Numbered from the stretch's first letter, positions 12,001 through 25,253 are shown. The stretch: 64,000 bases of DNA from Polydactylus sextarius (GCA_016801845.1 CM028926.1:9460501-9524500), one strand, 5' to 3'. A program made the numbers and translations. The notes: generated from the letters alone by a model not told the origin.

Positions 12001-13582
12001 ACTTCATTGTTCTGAACCACTTTTGATTTCTTTCATTTGCTTTTATTCTCTTTCATAGAGCAACATGAAGGTTTGACAAGATAAAAAATTGAATTTTTTT
12101 TTAATTCCATTGTGTCACAAATTACTCACAGATCCTGTTGTGAATATCACACATTAAATACCTCAAAAAAAAAAAAAAGGAAAAAATGTTGCCGTCAGCG
12201 CTGTCGAAATTAACCTGGTGATAATGACGTGGTTTGACAGAAGAATCAGACAAAACACTGTGGGAGAAGATTAAAACCAGCACAACCTGCTGCAACTTTC
12301 AGCACTTTGATTTTTTTTTTTCCCAGATATAAAATGTAGCCTCCAACTAGTCTGACGAATGGTAAAAAAAATATAAAATAACCAATGTTGTCGTCTCCAG
12401 GTTTATCCACAATGTTTTCAGTGCATCAATGCAACATTGTGTGTTACACAATGTGGCAACATCATACTTTTATTAAATTTAACAAAGCTGTGGTTGAACA
12501 TTAACTGTATTAACCTGTATCATGTTGACTTAAGGCCTCATTTCTTTTTAAAACGTAGTTGAAACCTCCTGTTTGTTTGTTGCTGTTCAACACTTTGAAA
12601 ATGTTTTTGTCGCCTATGATTCTTTCATAAGCACGTCGCTCAGTTTTCAGTTTTTTCTATAGAGACAGAAAAATGAATAAATAAATAACAAACATTCGAC
12701 ACATTAAAAAGACTCTGAGATTTTCTATTTTAAATTTAAATTTCCTTTCCGTTTCTTCCGTCTCCGACTAGAAGCAGCAATCCAAGAGGTATTTCTCCGG
12801 CGTGTAACAAAGCCTCCGTTCAGAGGTGTCTGCGCCGAGGGATGAGTCTAATTTTAAATATTTCAGTTCAGACATGTCAAATAATTAAAAAAGGGCTGAG
12901 AAATAATAATAATAATAATAAAAAACAGGAAGTCCAGTTTAACAAGCTGCTGGAAAATAACTTCACATCTTCATCCATTTGTTATAAAAATAAAGAGAAG
13001 GTGCATCATCTCTATGAGGTGTTTATATTTTAAAATTTATTTTCAAGGCTTTACTTTAATTTGAATTACATCGGTTATGTAACGACATGTCACCTTCACC
13101 TGTAAAATAAAATCTCCTGCGCCTCTTTTTTAGCCTCGGCGGCTTCACACCGCGCTTCGCTCTCACAGCTTTTACAGAAGCGTTAGAGTTTTCCTCTGCA
13201 CGATTTCAGATGTTTGCATCATAGCGTAGTTTTGACATGGAAGTGATTAATTAGACAAAATAACTTTGATGTAGATGCAGAGTTCAACAGAGCAGCCAAA
13301 GTTCAAACTGCTGTCAGAGTCAAGTTCCTGTCAGATCTCCTCTCCTGCTCATGACAACACGACTGTGAGAAATCAAGTTTTTTAAAAAAAAAAAAAAAAA
13401 AACATTCAGCTGCTGGAGGTTGTAGCTTTGAATAAACCTGTAACAAATGTAATATTTTCAGTGATGAGTTAATTGTGACATCAGCCTCAGTGAAGGTGAT
13501 TCCTCACCTCCACTTTAACCTGGTTGACCTCTGGTCTGTGATGTTTAGCGACTCATTACAAGTCTTGTTTTTTTTCCTGTAG
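9038..13582 (+). other. Intron of the nectin-like gene
   Basis: Starts gtaccg, ends tttttcctgtag. It holds a short (TTC) run just inside the donor, (ATT)n at 9527-9545, (AAT)n at 12904-12921 and several A/T homopolymers. No further exon or transposon coding remnant was recognised. Confidence 0.6.
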
Positions 13583-13684
13583 GTGGTTCATCTGGACAAG
13601 GACGAGGAAATGCAGAAGCTTCCTCTCCAGCCTCCTTATTACGACATGGCGCCCTCTGAGTCCACCCCCTTCACTGATAAGCCG
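13583..13684 (+). CDS. Nectin-like gene: cytoplasmic exon C
   Basis: Exon of exactly 34 codons, phase 0 at both ends, between acceptor tttttcctgtag and donor CCG|gtgagt. It reads VVHLDKDEEMQKLPLQPPYY and continues with DMAPSESTPFTDKP. The PL-PPYYD element resembles the PLKTPYFD stretch of human nectin-2 tails and offers possible phospho-tyrosine sites. Because both ends are phase 0, it can splice in frame to the terminal exons at 17224 and 28414 (and 14215 if real). The high density of charged and Pro residues and the absence of stops make it a convincing coding exon. The role of the segment in signalling is inferred from position only. Confidence 0.8.
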
Positions 13685-16600
13685 GTGAGTAGCGACGCCA
13701 CGAGCAGGTTCACAAGGAGCGTCGGTGTGACGGGGGTCACCTACGGCCGCTGGTTTAAGGCTGAACTCACTGTCCCGTTGAGCCTGAAGCTTTTCTGTCA
13801 ATTGATTTGTAAATGAAATGCAGTGTTGTACTGTGATGCCTCCTGAATGTCAGTGTGTGGATCGTGTTACGTGGCTGCTGCTGCTTCTTCTTCTTCTTTG
13901 CTTTGTCTGTTTGTCTGTTGTTCAGTGTGGATGGAGCCTGTCTGACGAGCTGATCAGTAAATCCACTGGGCTCTTTCACTAAGCTCCTTATCTCATCATT
14001 TACATCACCACCACTCACCTTCTCTCTAAACCTGGGGCGACCGACGTCCTCTCTCTCTTTCTGTGTGTGTGTGTGTGTGTGTGTTGACTGTTTCATGTGG
14101 TGACCTGACACTCACCGACCCGCTCTGGCCTCTGACCTACCTACACTCCATTCCCTCTAATCTGCCGTGATTACTTGTGTGTTTGCATGGCAACAGTGTG
14201 CAGATAAATTGCAGTGCGATGCTCCTCGGTACATCATCGCCCCTGAGTACAAGCCTGATGACTGAAGTGTTTGCCTTGTTATATCAGATGCCTCTGCTAA
14301 GAGTAGCGAGCCTCCATCGGTGGCACAGATGCTCTGGAGTTTATATGTTTTTATTCGTTTCGACGTCGAGTTAAAGTAAAAAAATAAAACTGCTGTTGGA
14401 CTTTTAGACATATGTTTGTGTGCACGTGTCAGTGAGTCCGTATGTGTGTTTGTCGTTCGAGCACAAACACAAACAAACAAAAAAAAAAAAAGCTGTGTCA
14501 GTTTTGTAAATGTGAACACTTACCGGGTCGGCTATACAACAGCAAACAGGAGCAGTTAAGCGTTGTGTTGTTAACTGTGCAGCTGATAACGTATTAATCC
14601 ACTCCTGAAAATAGTCCCCCAATGAATGCACCACTTCACTTTTCAGTCGTCACATTCACAAGCATCTATATGTAATGACCCAGTGAGAGAGTGTTGTTTG
14701 GGCAAATTATGTGACCTCTTTAAAACCGAAAAAAAAAAACAAACAAAACAATAGACCTGTGACCTGTTTTCTTTTATGTTTTCAGGTCGTGCATGTGTCC
14801 CACTTTTGCAAGGAAATCTTGGCACAGATGTTTACTTAGATTCAAGAACTTATTCAATGTCGGTGGCAAAAGGTCAAAGATCGAGATCAATATGACCTCG
14901 CAAACAGATTTTCAGCCTCTTGAATGTGATATTTCAAGACCACCTCGAGGAAATCTGAGCAAATTTGGCTGAAATGTTCCAGTTTTGAACCTAATGGTCA
15001 AAAGTCAGTGATGTTGTTTTGGGTCAAAGACTGAAAACAACATAACTGAATGAATTTTTGCTACTAAAACAACAACACAGTGATCAGACATGTATTAAAC
15101 TGAAGAGTGAAGCAACAGGTTAGTTAACACACAAGCGTCCTGGACTCTCTGGTGTTTATATACAACACGTTTCATTTTTCATTTCAATAGACTTCTTCTT
15201 AAACGTCACCTAAAAAGGAAAAAACTCTTGCCTCTTTTACATGTCTCATCTTTTTTTCAGCAAAACTTCCCCTGACAACTCCATCACTATCACTCTTCCC
15301 TGGATGGATAGATTTTGATTTTCTGTGTGGTTATTCAAGGATATTAAGCCTCATCTTCAATATTTTTGCTCAAAGGGACGAGAGGTTTAATTCAGATAAT
15401 CCTTGAACACCGCGGCCAGATTTTCTTTAGATTTATTTCTTATCTCAGATAACATTCCACTTAAATCGAAGTTTAGGGCCGCTCTTAAGATGAGTGAGGG
15501 ACGACTGAGGGTTTCAAAACACTATTCGTGAGAGACATGCATTGACTGCTGAGCTTCAAGTGTTACTAATGATGATTCTCTAGGGGCAAAACACTATCTG
15601 CCAATTTCGAATGCGATGTGGCTGTAATTTTCCCCCTGATTGCACTCTGGTCATGACAAATATTCCAGATATTTAAATATCCACGAGCGCAGAGTGTGAG
15701 GGAGGTGGAGAAATATGTAACGGCAGAGTGATTGCACAGTAGATTTAAATTATTAATGTGAAACTCTGTAAAAGCTTCAATTATTTTTTGTGTGATCCTT
15801 TCTCAGATGGAAATAAGGTGCAGTGATGCAATGGTTGGACAACAGGTGTCATCTGATTGCTCTTCCTTCCCTCATCATCCATCCACACTCAGACACGACG
15901 CAGGATAACTCACATCTGTGCTGCATTTACTTTGTCATAACTTCCTATTTTTGCTCCATTGATTTCATTACCAGACTTAAAAAAAAAAAAAAAAACAGCA
16001 ATACCATTTGATCCAGTCACTGACTTCTTCATGCAGTCATTTATGCCGTTAGTATAGAAAAAACATCGCACTTAGCAAAATGTTCACTGCTGGAAAACGA
16101 CACCAGTGAAACAGAAGATTTGTCTGTTTTATGTTTTGTTTCCTGTCATCAGTCGACCATAATAATTCTAGTTTGGGTCTAAACAAGAAGTCCACTCTTG
16201 AAAGAGCCTCTTTGTTTTTTCGTACAATGACATGTTACTCCATCATTAAAATCCGTCGTTTTAATTGTTTTGTTCAAAACAAAGGGACAACACACACGCG
16301 GAAGCGAATCTAAACCTCGTCAGCTTTATTGCGGTCGCGTCACTTTGTCGCTTGTCTCTTTGTGAAACACATTCATACATATTTCTACTTCATCAGTGTC
16401 TGAATTCATATTTTTCAAAGATCATCACTGACCTGGTGCCGTCAAGTCTCCTTCACCACCAGAACGTGAGTCTGAGAAATATATAAATATATATTTTTTT
16501 GATTTGGACAAACAGCGCTGAAGGGTTCTATTGTCATTTATTGATCAGCCCATTAAGGTCATTTACTCAATCATCCACTTGGCCGATTGCTCATCGAGTA

Positions 16601-17223
16601 AATCAGTCAGTCAGCGGTTGGACGGGTGTTCATGTGCAGTGGTCAGAGGCCGATGAATGACGCTCTTTGTCTGCGTTCACACGCACGCTGACAACTGCTG
16701 CAGCATCTTCATGAATGGGTTATATAAATGCCTTATGTAAATGTAAATAGAGGTGCAACAAGTGTCCAATGTATGTTTGGTTTTGTTTAGTTACAGTGAT
16801 TCATCATGGTTTCATCATCCAAAGTCTGAAATCTTTCCATTACACATAACGACAACAACAACGACAACAACAACGCATCAGTGTCGTTATCTGCCTGTAA
16901 ACAAAGTGCGGCTCCGTCTCTAAACCTTGTTAATTTCTGTCTGTTATGGCTTTCTGTGTAACATCTTCATCTTTCTATCAGCTCATCACGTTCAGCCTCA
17001 GTCTGACATTTTGTTTCAATGTTTTCATGCTTACACATTTTTTTCTTTGCCTTTCACTCTAACGCCACAGCAACTCAAAATGTCCCCATGACCATCAGAC
17101 CTTCAGTCAGATCTACATTTTTTCTCTAATCTCTCTCTCTCTGTGGGTCTACCTGTCTCTCTCACTCTCTCATATTTTTGGCTGCCTCACTCTTCACACA
17201 CCTTTCGCCTCTCTTGTCTCCAG
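13685..17223 (+). other. Intron of the nectin-like gene
   Basis: Starts gtgagt and ends ctcttgtctccag, with a long CT-rich tract before the acceptor (17120-17220). It has (GT)n at 14062-14083 and A-rich runs. A possible 16-codon alternative end at 14215-14265 is listed separately. Otherwise no exon or named repeat is seen. Confidence 0.6.
14215..14265 (+). CDS. Possible short alternative terminal exon (16 codons)
   Basis: After aaattgcag (14206-14214), a phase-0 frame compatible with exon 13583-13684 reads CDAPRYIIAPEYKPDD then TGA. Composition is protein-like, with two tyrosines and acidic/proline residues as in the neighbouring cytoplasmic exons. The acceptor's pyrimidine tract is weak and a second AG lies ten bases upstream, so this may be chance. 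Confidence 0.2.
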   Translation, partial: CDAPRYIIAPEYKPDD

Positions 17224-17367
17224 AACTCTGGCCACAAGGACTGTGATGTCCAGTATGCGGAGCTGGATACTGCAGCTTTGGCCTCCTCTCCCAGCCCACG
17301 AAGCTCTGCTCACACTGGCCCTGGGGACCTTGTCGAGTATGCAACCATCCAGCCTAGCTCACACTAG
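17224..17367 (+). CDS. Nectin-like gene: alternative terminal exon D with tandem ITIMs
   Basis: Terminal exon of 47 codons plus TAG, phase 0 start after a strong acceptor (ctcttgtctccag), in frame with exon 13583-13684. It begins NSGHKDCD and contains VQYAELD (Tyr at codon 11) and VEYATIQ (Tyr at codon 39). Both fit the ITIM consensus (I/V/L/S-x-Y-x-x-L/I/V), 28 residues apart, with a Ser/Pro-rich linker. Paired ITIMs of this kind recruit SH2-domain phosphatases in SIRP, Siglec and related receptors (family knowledge). Human PVR also has an ITIM-like site, and typical nectins instead end in a PDZ ligand. This tail ends PSSH and lacks one. The exon and motifs are seen directly; inhibitory signalling is an inference. 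Confidence 0.75.
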   Translation, partial: NSGHKDCDVQYAELDTAALASSPSPRSSAHTGPGDLVEYATIQPSSH

Positions 17368-17938
17368 CGCATGCCATTATAGGCCTTTCCCCTCAGACTT
17401 TGGCCTCAAGGTACACAGACTGATGCACTCCTTCCCTTTCGTTCATCCTCCCTGTTTCACATGCACTCACCTCCCTTTATATGCTCCACGTGGTTTCCTT
17501 GTCTATATTCCTCCTTATCTCTGAGTCGGGGTTGATTTGGCCCTCGCTGCTCTGAAGAAAGTTTGAGGCGGAGATATTTTTCAGGCTATTATTTCTACAC
17601 AATGAAGCACTCATGGCATATTATTTTTTAAGAGAGAGATCATAGGATCAACCATGTAGCCAAATATACTCTTTTATTTCCACACAACGTCATGTTTAAT
17701 ATGACTCAGTGGCAAAGAAGAAAAAAAATTAACAATTCACCATCTTTTCAGTCTGTAGATGCATGAATCTGGTTGTCTAGAGTCTCCCATGTAAACATTT
17801 AACATCCCCTGCTAGTCAATAATATTGAGGATTTAACTGCATGAGTCGTTTGCATGAGTATCTCAGAGGAATTGTGAATTTGCATTTTGAAAAAAAAAAA
17901 AAGACATTTTCTTTAGGTTATTTTTAACTGTTTGCCCT

Positions 17939-17939
<1 letters not shown>

Positions 17940-17970
<31 letters not shown>
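17940..17970. repeat. (CAA)n microsatellite
   Basis: About ten uninterrupted copies of the trinucleotide CAA. Confidence 0.95.
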
Positions 17971-20900
17971 GAGAAGTGTAAAATACAGATATTTTTTTCT
18001 GAACAGACATAAACATACAAAATGTGTTTCTCAAGTGATATGCTGCACTTGACAATCCTGATTGGAAGCAGGGGCGAAACTCGCTCTCATCTACAAGATG
18101 TTGCTCTGACATCTCATCTGAACCCTTCAGAGCAGAAAGCCAGAAAGAAAGAAAGAAAAAAAAAAAACATAAAAATCTTCCCATCACGTACAAATACAGT
18201 CCTCGGAGCCACTTGAAATCTTCATTATACGCATACAGCAAAGTGGGATATAGGAGCATAAATCGCCACGTCGCTACACTGCTTCCACTGCTTTCTATGA
18301 CAATTCCTAAGGCAAGTAATTCTCCAGGCAATTTGTGAGGCTTTCTTGAGGCAATTGTTGAGACATGCTGAGGCGCGCCGCAAAGTGTGTGTGTTATTGA
18401 AATAGTGTAGCGGCAATTCTCTTCTCGTTTAAAGACAATTTCATCGGTGGGAAGTGAATGTAGCTGAAATATACGTTACGGTGCAAAAGTCTAAGAGAGA
18501 AAAAAAAAATTAAATCTATAACTCAAATGAGATGCTTGTATTTCTTTTTTATTTAGAGAGAATCGGATGCTGTGATATAACGTCGAGCGCGAGCCACTTT
18601 CACTGATCGACGGCAGAACACAACGGCACCATTTGTCATCTTGATCTGTAATTGTGAACTGGCTGTTTTGTGTTTTGTGTGTGTTGTCTCGCACCAGACG
18701 CAGAGAATTTAAAGGTGTTCAGGCCCAGATGGCGACGTGGCAACCTGTTCGGTAGCAAGGAATCATGGGATAGGAAGTAAGCTATAAATACATTCATCAA
18801 AACAACGGCTCAGTTTCTGCTAAAAGAGGAAAAAAAGTCACAAAACTCAACTTGGTTTTAGTGGTTTATTTGCCTCTTGATGGTCGTCGGCTTCAATATT
18901 AAATTAGTATTCCCTCCGTCTCGTATTAATAACGCAGAGCTATATTTACTCCATCACTACCTGCACGTCTCCCATCGGTCCATCTCCAATCTGGAGGTGA
19001 TTAGGGAGCGTCAACAATAAAAACCACCTGTGACGATAAAACAGAAACATCAGAAATGGAGCGTTAACGTCTTTCCAGCAGCTCAAAAGGCCACAATCTT
19101 TCACTAAGTGCTGCAAGAGCTTTAATGTAATCGTGAAAAAAAAAAAAAACACATAAACAGGCTTTCAATCAATCAATCAATGAAGCACATGGAGGTGATG
19201 TGATTGATTAACTTTGTCACCGTGGTTACAAAACGTTTCACAGTGATGAATTAAATGTTATAATTTCATGCACAAAGCTGCATTTAATCTTAGATGGGAG
19301 CGATTCGCCTCCGTGTGATTAGAGCTAAAGAAATTAGCAGATTTTTTTTTTTTTTTTTTAATATTCTCACGTGCACTAACTTAACCATAATTCAAAGCCA
19401 TGTGCACACAGACTTGTATTAAAAAATAAAATAAAAATTCCTCAACTTATCTGTGGTATTATATCTTCTTGCAGCTGCATGTGGGAGGAAGCTCCTCAAA
19501 GTCTTCTAAAAATATTCATATTCAAACATAATTTATTCTGGCTTTAGGTCTTTAAAAAAAATGTAAAAATCGTCGTCAGTCTATCAGTGTTTTTCTGGAA
19601 ACTCTGGTAAAAGTGAACATTTTTTTTCAGAGCCTCATTTCATGTTTTTTTTTTTTTTTTTTTGAGACTTAATTGAAACAGGTGAAAATGAATTTGAACA
19701 ACAGATATTTTCTATGTTTACTGGTGATGAAAAAGCGAAAATAAAAACAGTAGAGACTAGATGTGAATCTGCGTTAAATCCGTTTATTCAACCTCCAACA
19801 GACGCAGTAAATGTTAGAAATATGATGTGGAAACATGTAAAAACCACCAGGATTTACAGTTGTGAGACAAATTAATGAGTATTGATCGCGTTCTTCCGTT
19901 GGCGTGTGCGAGGTGTTCGGTCAGCAGCTGTGTAATTGGAGGGAGGTTTGTGCTGTAGCGAAGGAACAGCTTCGACGCAAGAGTCCTTGTGGGGATTCGC
20001 CTGTTGACATCGCTTGTTTGTAATAAGGCATTAAGCCTCGTCTTGACTGGCTGCAGTCGTGAGGTTACACAATTCAATAAAATCTCTGTTTACTGAGCCA
20101 AAGACTGAACCACCAGGACGTAACCAGGGTCATGAAATCCCTGACAAGGGTAAAGGCTTTGAGGTTCATCTTCGGTCAGTGACTTAAAAGCAATCAGTGA
20201 AATAAATCAAGCGACTGCTCTATTTTTCCCAGATACTAAAAAAACTTATTTGGGCCAAATTTAACCAAGGTTATGCTTCTTTTTTTTTTTTTTTTTTTTT
20301 TTCTACCAAACGTACTGTCACTCAGAATGACTTCAAGGTGAGACAGATTTAATTTAGATTAAACATCGGTTTTTAAATTCATGTATTTAAAGAACATTAC
20401 AAAGAAGAGAAAGACGCTTTTATTTCATTTTGAGGAAGAAGGAAATCGTGTCGGTCAATTACATTTTAGCTTCCTGTGTGTGTTTTTTTTTTTCTAATGA
20501 TGATAACGACTTTCGTGACACGTCACATGAAGTGAAGCATCTGTTGCACTTCTTCCTGCGGTTTGGTTGACGTTTCTCTCGACAGCTGTGGAAGCTGAAT
20601 GGATTCACTGAGGCATGTTCAGTCTCATGTTTCCACAGACAAATGTTTTGTTTCCACATTTGCACCTTTTTTTTTTTTTTTTTTCCGTTTCCTGTTACAT
20701 TTTTTTTTTTTTTTTTACTGGCAAGAAACAGAATTAGAAAGAAAACAAGTGTCTGAGGCGACAGAGATGTGAAAGACAACAGAAAACAACATTTATTTAC
20801 ATAAGATAATGCTATGGAAATTAATGGAAATTAATGCACAATATTACAGAATGGAAACAAGTCCATGTTATAGATTAAAAATGCAGCTGTATTGATCAGT

Positions 20901-21222
20901 GGAGTGAATTACAGACGAATCTTTAGATTGTTTGTTTTTTTTTCGTGGTGGATGTGGACGATGTCCCAGATGTTGAGCAACACGAGAATGAATCAAACCA
21001 ACTGGGTCAATGAGTCCAGTCAGTGTTCGGCTTCATGTTGGAACAAGATATGCATGTAATTTTAGAAACTGTGGATCGATGGTGTCGTATGCAGCAGTCC
21101 CCGAAAATAAAGCACGTCGATTTTTCATGCACAACAGTTTCCTGATGCAAAAAACATCCAACCAGCTGTAAGTCTCCAACAAAGAGAGTTTGTCTTTGTG
21201 AAGAAGAACAGAAAACAATGAT

Positions 21223-22333
21223 CAGCGTTGGGCAAGTTACTTTCAAAATGTAATAAATTATAAATTACTAGTTACTGTTATTTCAAAGTAATTACTTCTC
21301 AGTTACTTGAGAAAATTAGAAGTAACAAAAACCAGATCCAACCAAATATCAGTTAACAAATAACAGAGAAGGGAAAGAGTCGTGGTGCTACTCAAAAGAA
21401 ACTAAACCGAATGTAGCAAAAGGAAAGAGGACCAACAAGACAACTAAAGTAACACCACTTCATCTAGTGTGTCTAACAATTTCAATCTAAAACGCCTGGT
21501 TCAGTCTCCGGTGGCTGTGAGTCGTGGTTATACATAAAAGAGCACGATGACGAACTGTTCGATGACGCAGCGAGTGTCTGTCTTGAACTGACGGAGGCCT
21601 CATGACTAGAACCAGGACCGAGGCACCGGTCCTATCAGCCGAGCGGGACATGCAGCAAGTGAAGGCACGAATCCTCCTCTAAAGGCGTTTTCACGTTTCA
21701 TGCTGTAGCCGCACTGCTGTGCGCTGAATCTTGGTTTACTTGTTTCTCCAGCGCCAGAGCAGTTTGCCGTTGCCTCGGAGCAGCGCAAAAAGTGTTGCGT
21801 TCCCACACCCATAACCATGCCTCTGCCGTGCAACCAAAGTCAAAGTTCAACTTGGTTCTACTTTGACAGCGAAACACATGACGTGAACTCATGCGACCAA
21901 GGAAAAATTGTAGTGTAACAACTACACAACATGGGCGAGCAGCTAAAATTACCTGTCAGTAGTCATCTGGCACCAGGTAACCAGGTATAATCACCACACA
22001 GCAAAACATTGGTTGCAGACGTGACATGAAAACCCAGCCTATTATCAGCAAGCGGCCTTCGGCGTCCAGCAGCAGGCACAACGCAACCACAGTTGGCCAT
22101 GTTGAGCAAAGCAGAGAAACGATGTGAAAGCAGCATAAAACTCACACATCCCAATTTACCCATGTCAACATTGTTCAGACCGTCTCCAGGCCTAATGCTG
22201 ACGAACAGCTACAGGAAGTAGCTGTTTTTCTTACGGAAAAAATCAGATTAAACGTGTGATGTAACGTGTTACTGAGAAATGTAACGAGTCTAATATTACT
22301 GAAAGGGTTACTGGTAATGTCTTCTATTACTGA
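21223..22333 (+). mobile_element. Degraded non-autonomous hAT-like element
   Basis: The left end starts cagcgttgggcaagttac and runs into repeated 'taattac / agttact' words, the pattern I know from a very common fish hAT family (ends CAGTGTTGGGCAAGTTACTT). Near the right end (22255-22333) the matching 'gtaacgtgttactg', 'gttactggtaatg' and 'tattactg' words recur. The expected terminal ...CCAACACTG is not seen, so the right end is decayed or truncated. No transposase frame is present inside, so it looks like a non-autonomous copy. Family name is from memory, without a search. Confidence 0.55.
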
Positions 22334-22336
22334 ATG

Positions 22337-22490
22337 TGTTTACATGCACCACTTAAATCCACTTAGAGGCCGAATCGGATTCAAAATTCCTCATGTAGCC
22401 ACGTGATCCGGATCAGATTCGTATTGAGAGAGGCGGTTTACACACTTTTTGATAACCTGATAATCCGGCTCTGTAGTGAACGAGAAGAGC
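22337..22490. mobile_element. DNA-transposon-like repeat ('ttacatgca...aatcgg')
   Basis: Contains gtttacatgcacc at the left and ggtttacacactttttg at 22434-22450, with nearby words aatcggattc and ataatccgg. This layout matches a dispersed fish repeat that I recall only approximately. It abuts the hAT relic. The class cannot be fixed by eye. Confidence 0.3.
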
Positions 22491-24115
22491 CGACTCCCGT
22501 CGGGTTGAGCTGAATCTTCAGCCGACACTTGCACCTGTTCAACTCGAGACTTTATTTGCAGCCAATCACACGCGGGGACTAGGATCTAGGATCATCCCAT
22601 TATGTAAAAGAAAGAAGGGGGCCAGGTACAGGCAGAGAGACAGACGGATTTTTCTCTGTAGCTCTGCCCACAATCAGGTAACAACACTTACAACCATCAC
22701 CATTGAAACCGATCCATTACCGTGGCCTAAAAATAGTGATGTGAACCGAACCATGGGTACGCTGCACCATTGCATCACTACAGCACACGTGGTCATGAAG
22801 AAGTCAACAGCATGGCGGCGCCTGGCGGAGAATGAGTTCACAGCTGCGTCGACTGTATGACTCGCAAGTCAAGAAACGAGTTGTTCAAACACGTGCAACA
22901 CAGTGCAAAGTGCATCTTAATATGAGGTCGAGTTTTATCTGTTAAAGATCCTTCTTTCTTTGTGTTTCATCTGTTAAACAACAACACAACTGGAGAGTTA
23001 ACGGTTCATGTTTCCAGTCGGCTGCCTCGATGATCGTTAAAAAAAAAAAAAATCCCCAAAGGAACAGAAGACGTTTGTCTTCTTTGTTTCTGTAACGTTG
23101 TAATTTTTGGCTAAGAGGAAGTTGTATCGTTTTAAACCTTCTTCTTCCTGCTGCTGCTTTAATTAATATTGACCATCTTATCATCTCCTCTTTTTACATT
23201 AATGACCCTCTTTGCATTAAATTTCCCTTTAAAAGTAAGTGCAAGTCTTCAGATAGGCCATTATCCTAAATCATCAAAGTCCTTGGCTCGTTGCCTGGAG
23301 TTTGATGTTGAAACTTAAAAAAAAAAAAAAATGCTTCCAAACTAAAAACGACACATTCAGCTCGACTTGGGCTGAACAGCAGCCTACGGAGGAATAGACT
23401 GCAGTCATTAAATATGTATTGATAAATAAGAATTAGAGGTCACAGAGGCATCATTAGAATAAAAGTCTTGGGATAAAACTGATTTAAGTTTTGTGTTTAA
23501 AAAGTCAAAAGATGGAAATTAAAAACAGACTCAACTTTTATTAAAGTTTTTGAATATTTAGACACTTTGACGCTACAGATGAAACTTCCTCAAGTTGATT
23601 TCTTGTTTGAATATGTAAACGAGGAATTATCTAATTAAAGTTGCACTAATTTGAAATCATCTCTGAAGCGTTTATCTGAATAAAAAAACAGATTCAAAAT
23701 TCTCCATAATGCTATAAATATTCGAGTCAGAGGTTTTTAACCGAGGAGATTTTAAAACTGTCTATTTATTGCTATATAATTCAGAAAATACTGACAGGAG
23801 CCATAAAAATACAATTGTCACCGTGTTTCAGGAGTAAAAGTGTTACATAAATCAGACTGTGAATGACGCGTCAGTATGACCGATCTATAAAACCCCGGGA
23901 ATAAAACTCAAGTAGAGCTTTCTGACTCAGCGAATAAGGAAGGAGAAGTCAAACATTTTAGCACACCTCAAATTTTATCTATTTAATATCTACAGTAAAA
24001 AACTCCTCTTGTCTTCTAGTTTTGTTTGGAGCAACTGTAACGAACCTAAATGTCTGTGATTCTGATTAACGAAGAGCGATGTGACCTCTGATACTGAAGA
24101 CAGAATCTGAACAAG

Positions 24116-24573
24116 ACGGGTCGTCTTATATTCGTGGTCCAGAGACCCGGGGGTCTAAACCAACAGCTGAAACATGAAAACGTCTTTTAACCAAATGAGT
24201 CGGATCTTCTTCTTCACCTGTGAGAGATGCGACACAGAGACTGTGCTGCTCCGCCTTAGTTTTTAAACTGGGCCGGTGATAATTGTCCTGCACACATTAT
24301 GGCTACCAAGTGGTTGGCATCCATAATGCTAAACACCGCTCTTAGGAGCCGCCTGGTTAGCCAAGTGGTTATGTTGTTGTACCACATTGGTGTATTAATG
24401 CCTTGCAGCTGTTCACCGGTTTGAATCCAGACAAGGTTTCCTGCGTGTGCTCTCCTCCATTTCTGTCTCTCTACACTGTCTCTGTCATTAAGAAAAATAA
24501 AACACTCCTAGATGATGCTTAGTACAGGTCATGTCACAAGAGGGGTCGTCATATATTCAGAGTCAATACGGTA
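24116..24573 (+). mobile_element. Composite repeat copy 1: tRNA-derived SINE in a DNA-transposon-like frame
   Basis: The left segment has gggtcgtcttatattcgtgg then tccagagacccgggggtct. Next comes a tRNA-like head at 24350-24430 with an A-box-like ttagccaagtggtta and a B-box-like ggtttgaatcc, then a C/T-rich SINE body ending ctctgtcattaag and A-rich. The right segment has ggggtcgtcatatattcag and agtcaatacggta. The same order occurs at 45340-45757. The tRNA-like part has no intact cloverleaf and is not a tRNA gene. The outer words recall Tigger-type DNA transposon ends, a guess from memory. Confidence 0.6.
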
Positions 24574-25210
24574 TCTTCCTCTTTGTACTTTCTAATATAA
24601 AACACAAAGAACCACTTCCTGCAGCACGTTATTGTTGCTCTAAAAGATGCACTGAAGGTAAAAAAAAAGAAAAGAAAAAGAAAACAGTTTGTTCCAACGA
24701 TAAATAAGTAACTAATCAACAAAAGTTTGGAAGAGTCACCTGAGGAATTGTTTGCTTTAACTTTCAAGATTTCATTTACATTTTGTTGCAGCAGAAAAGC
24801 TGCAAGTTAATCAATTTTTAATCCCACAGTCTGAAAACCTGAAATGTGTCTAAACTTTTTGCATCATTTAAAAGTTTTTCACTGGACTTGAACAGTTTAA
24901 ATGGGAAGAAGGAAAAAAAATGAGGTGTTATTTTTTTTTTTTTCTGCTGGAAACTATTATTTTACAGACACAAAGAAAATTCTAATGTTTGGCAGCAGAG
25001 CGAGAAAAGTTTCTGACACAATTCAGACGACACGTTAGCGTTAGCGCGCTAACATACGCAATTAAACAAAAATTAAACACTTAAATGTTTTTTTTTCACT
25101 AATCCACAAGAAGAGGTAGCATTTAAGGAAGCAAAAGTGCCTGCTTCCACGTATTCGACCTTGTCTAGCTCTCGGTTGAAACAAACATAACCAGAAAGTC
25201 CAAATAACCT

Positions 25211-25249
<39 letters not shown>
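25211..25249. repeat. (CA)n microsatellite
   Basis: About 19 uninterrupted CA dinucleotides in the intron of the nectin-like gene. Confidence 0.95.

Positions 25250-25253
<4 letters not shown>

Noticed and set aside
24350..24430. tRNA gene
   Set aside because: A- and B-box-like words are present but no cloverleaf pairing; the segment is the head of a SINE and recurs at 45,471-45,550.
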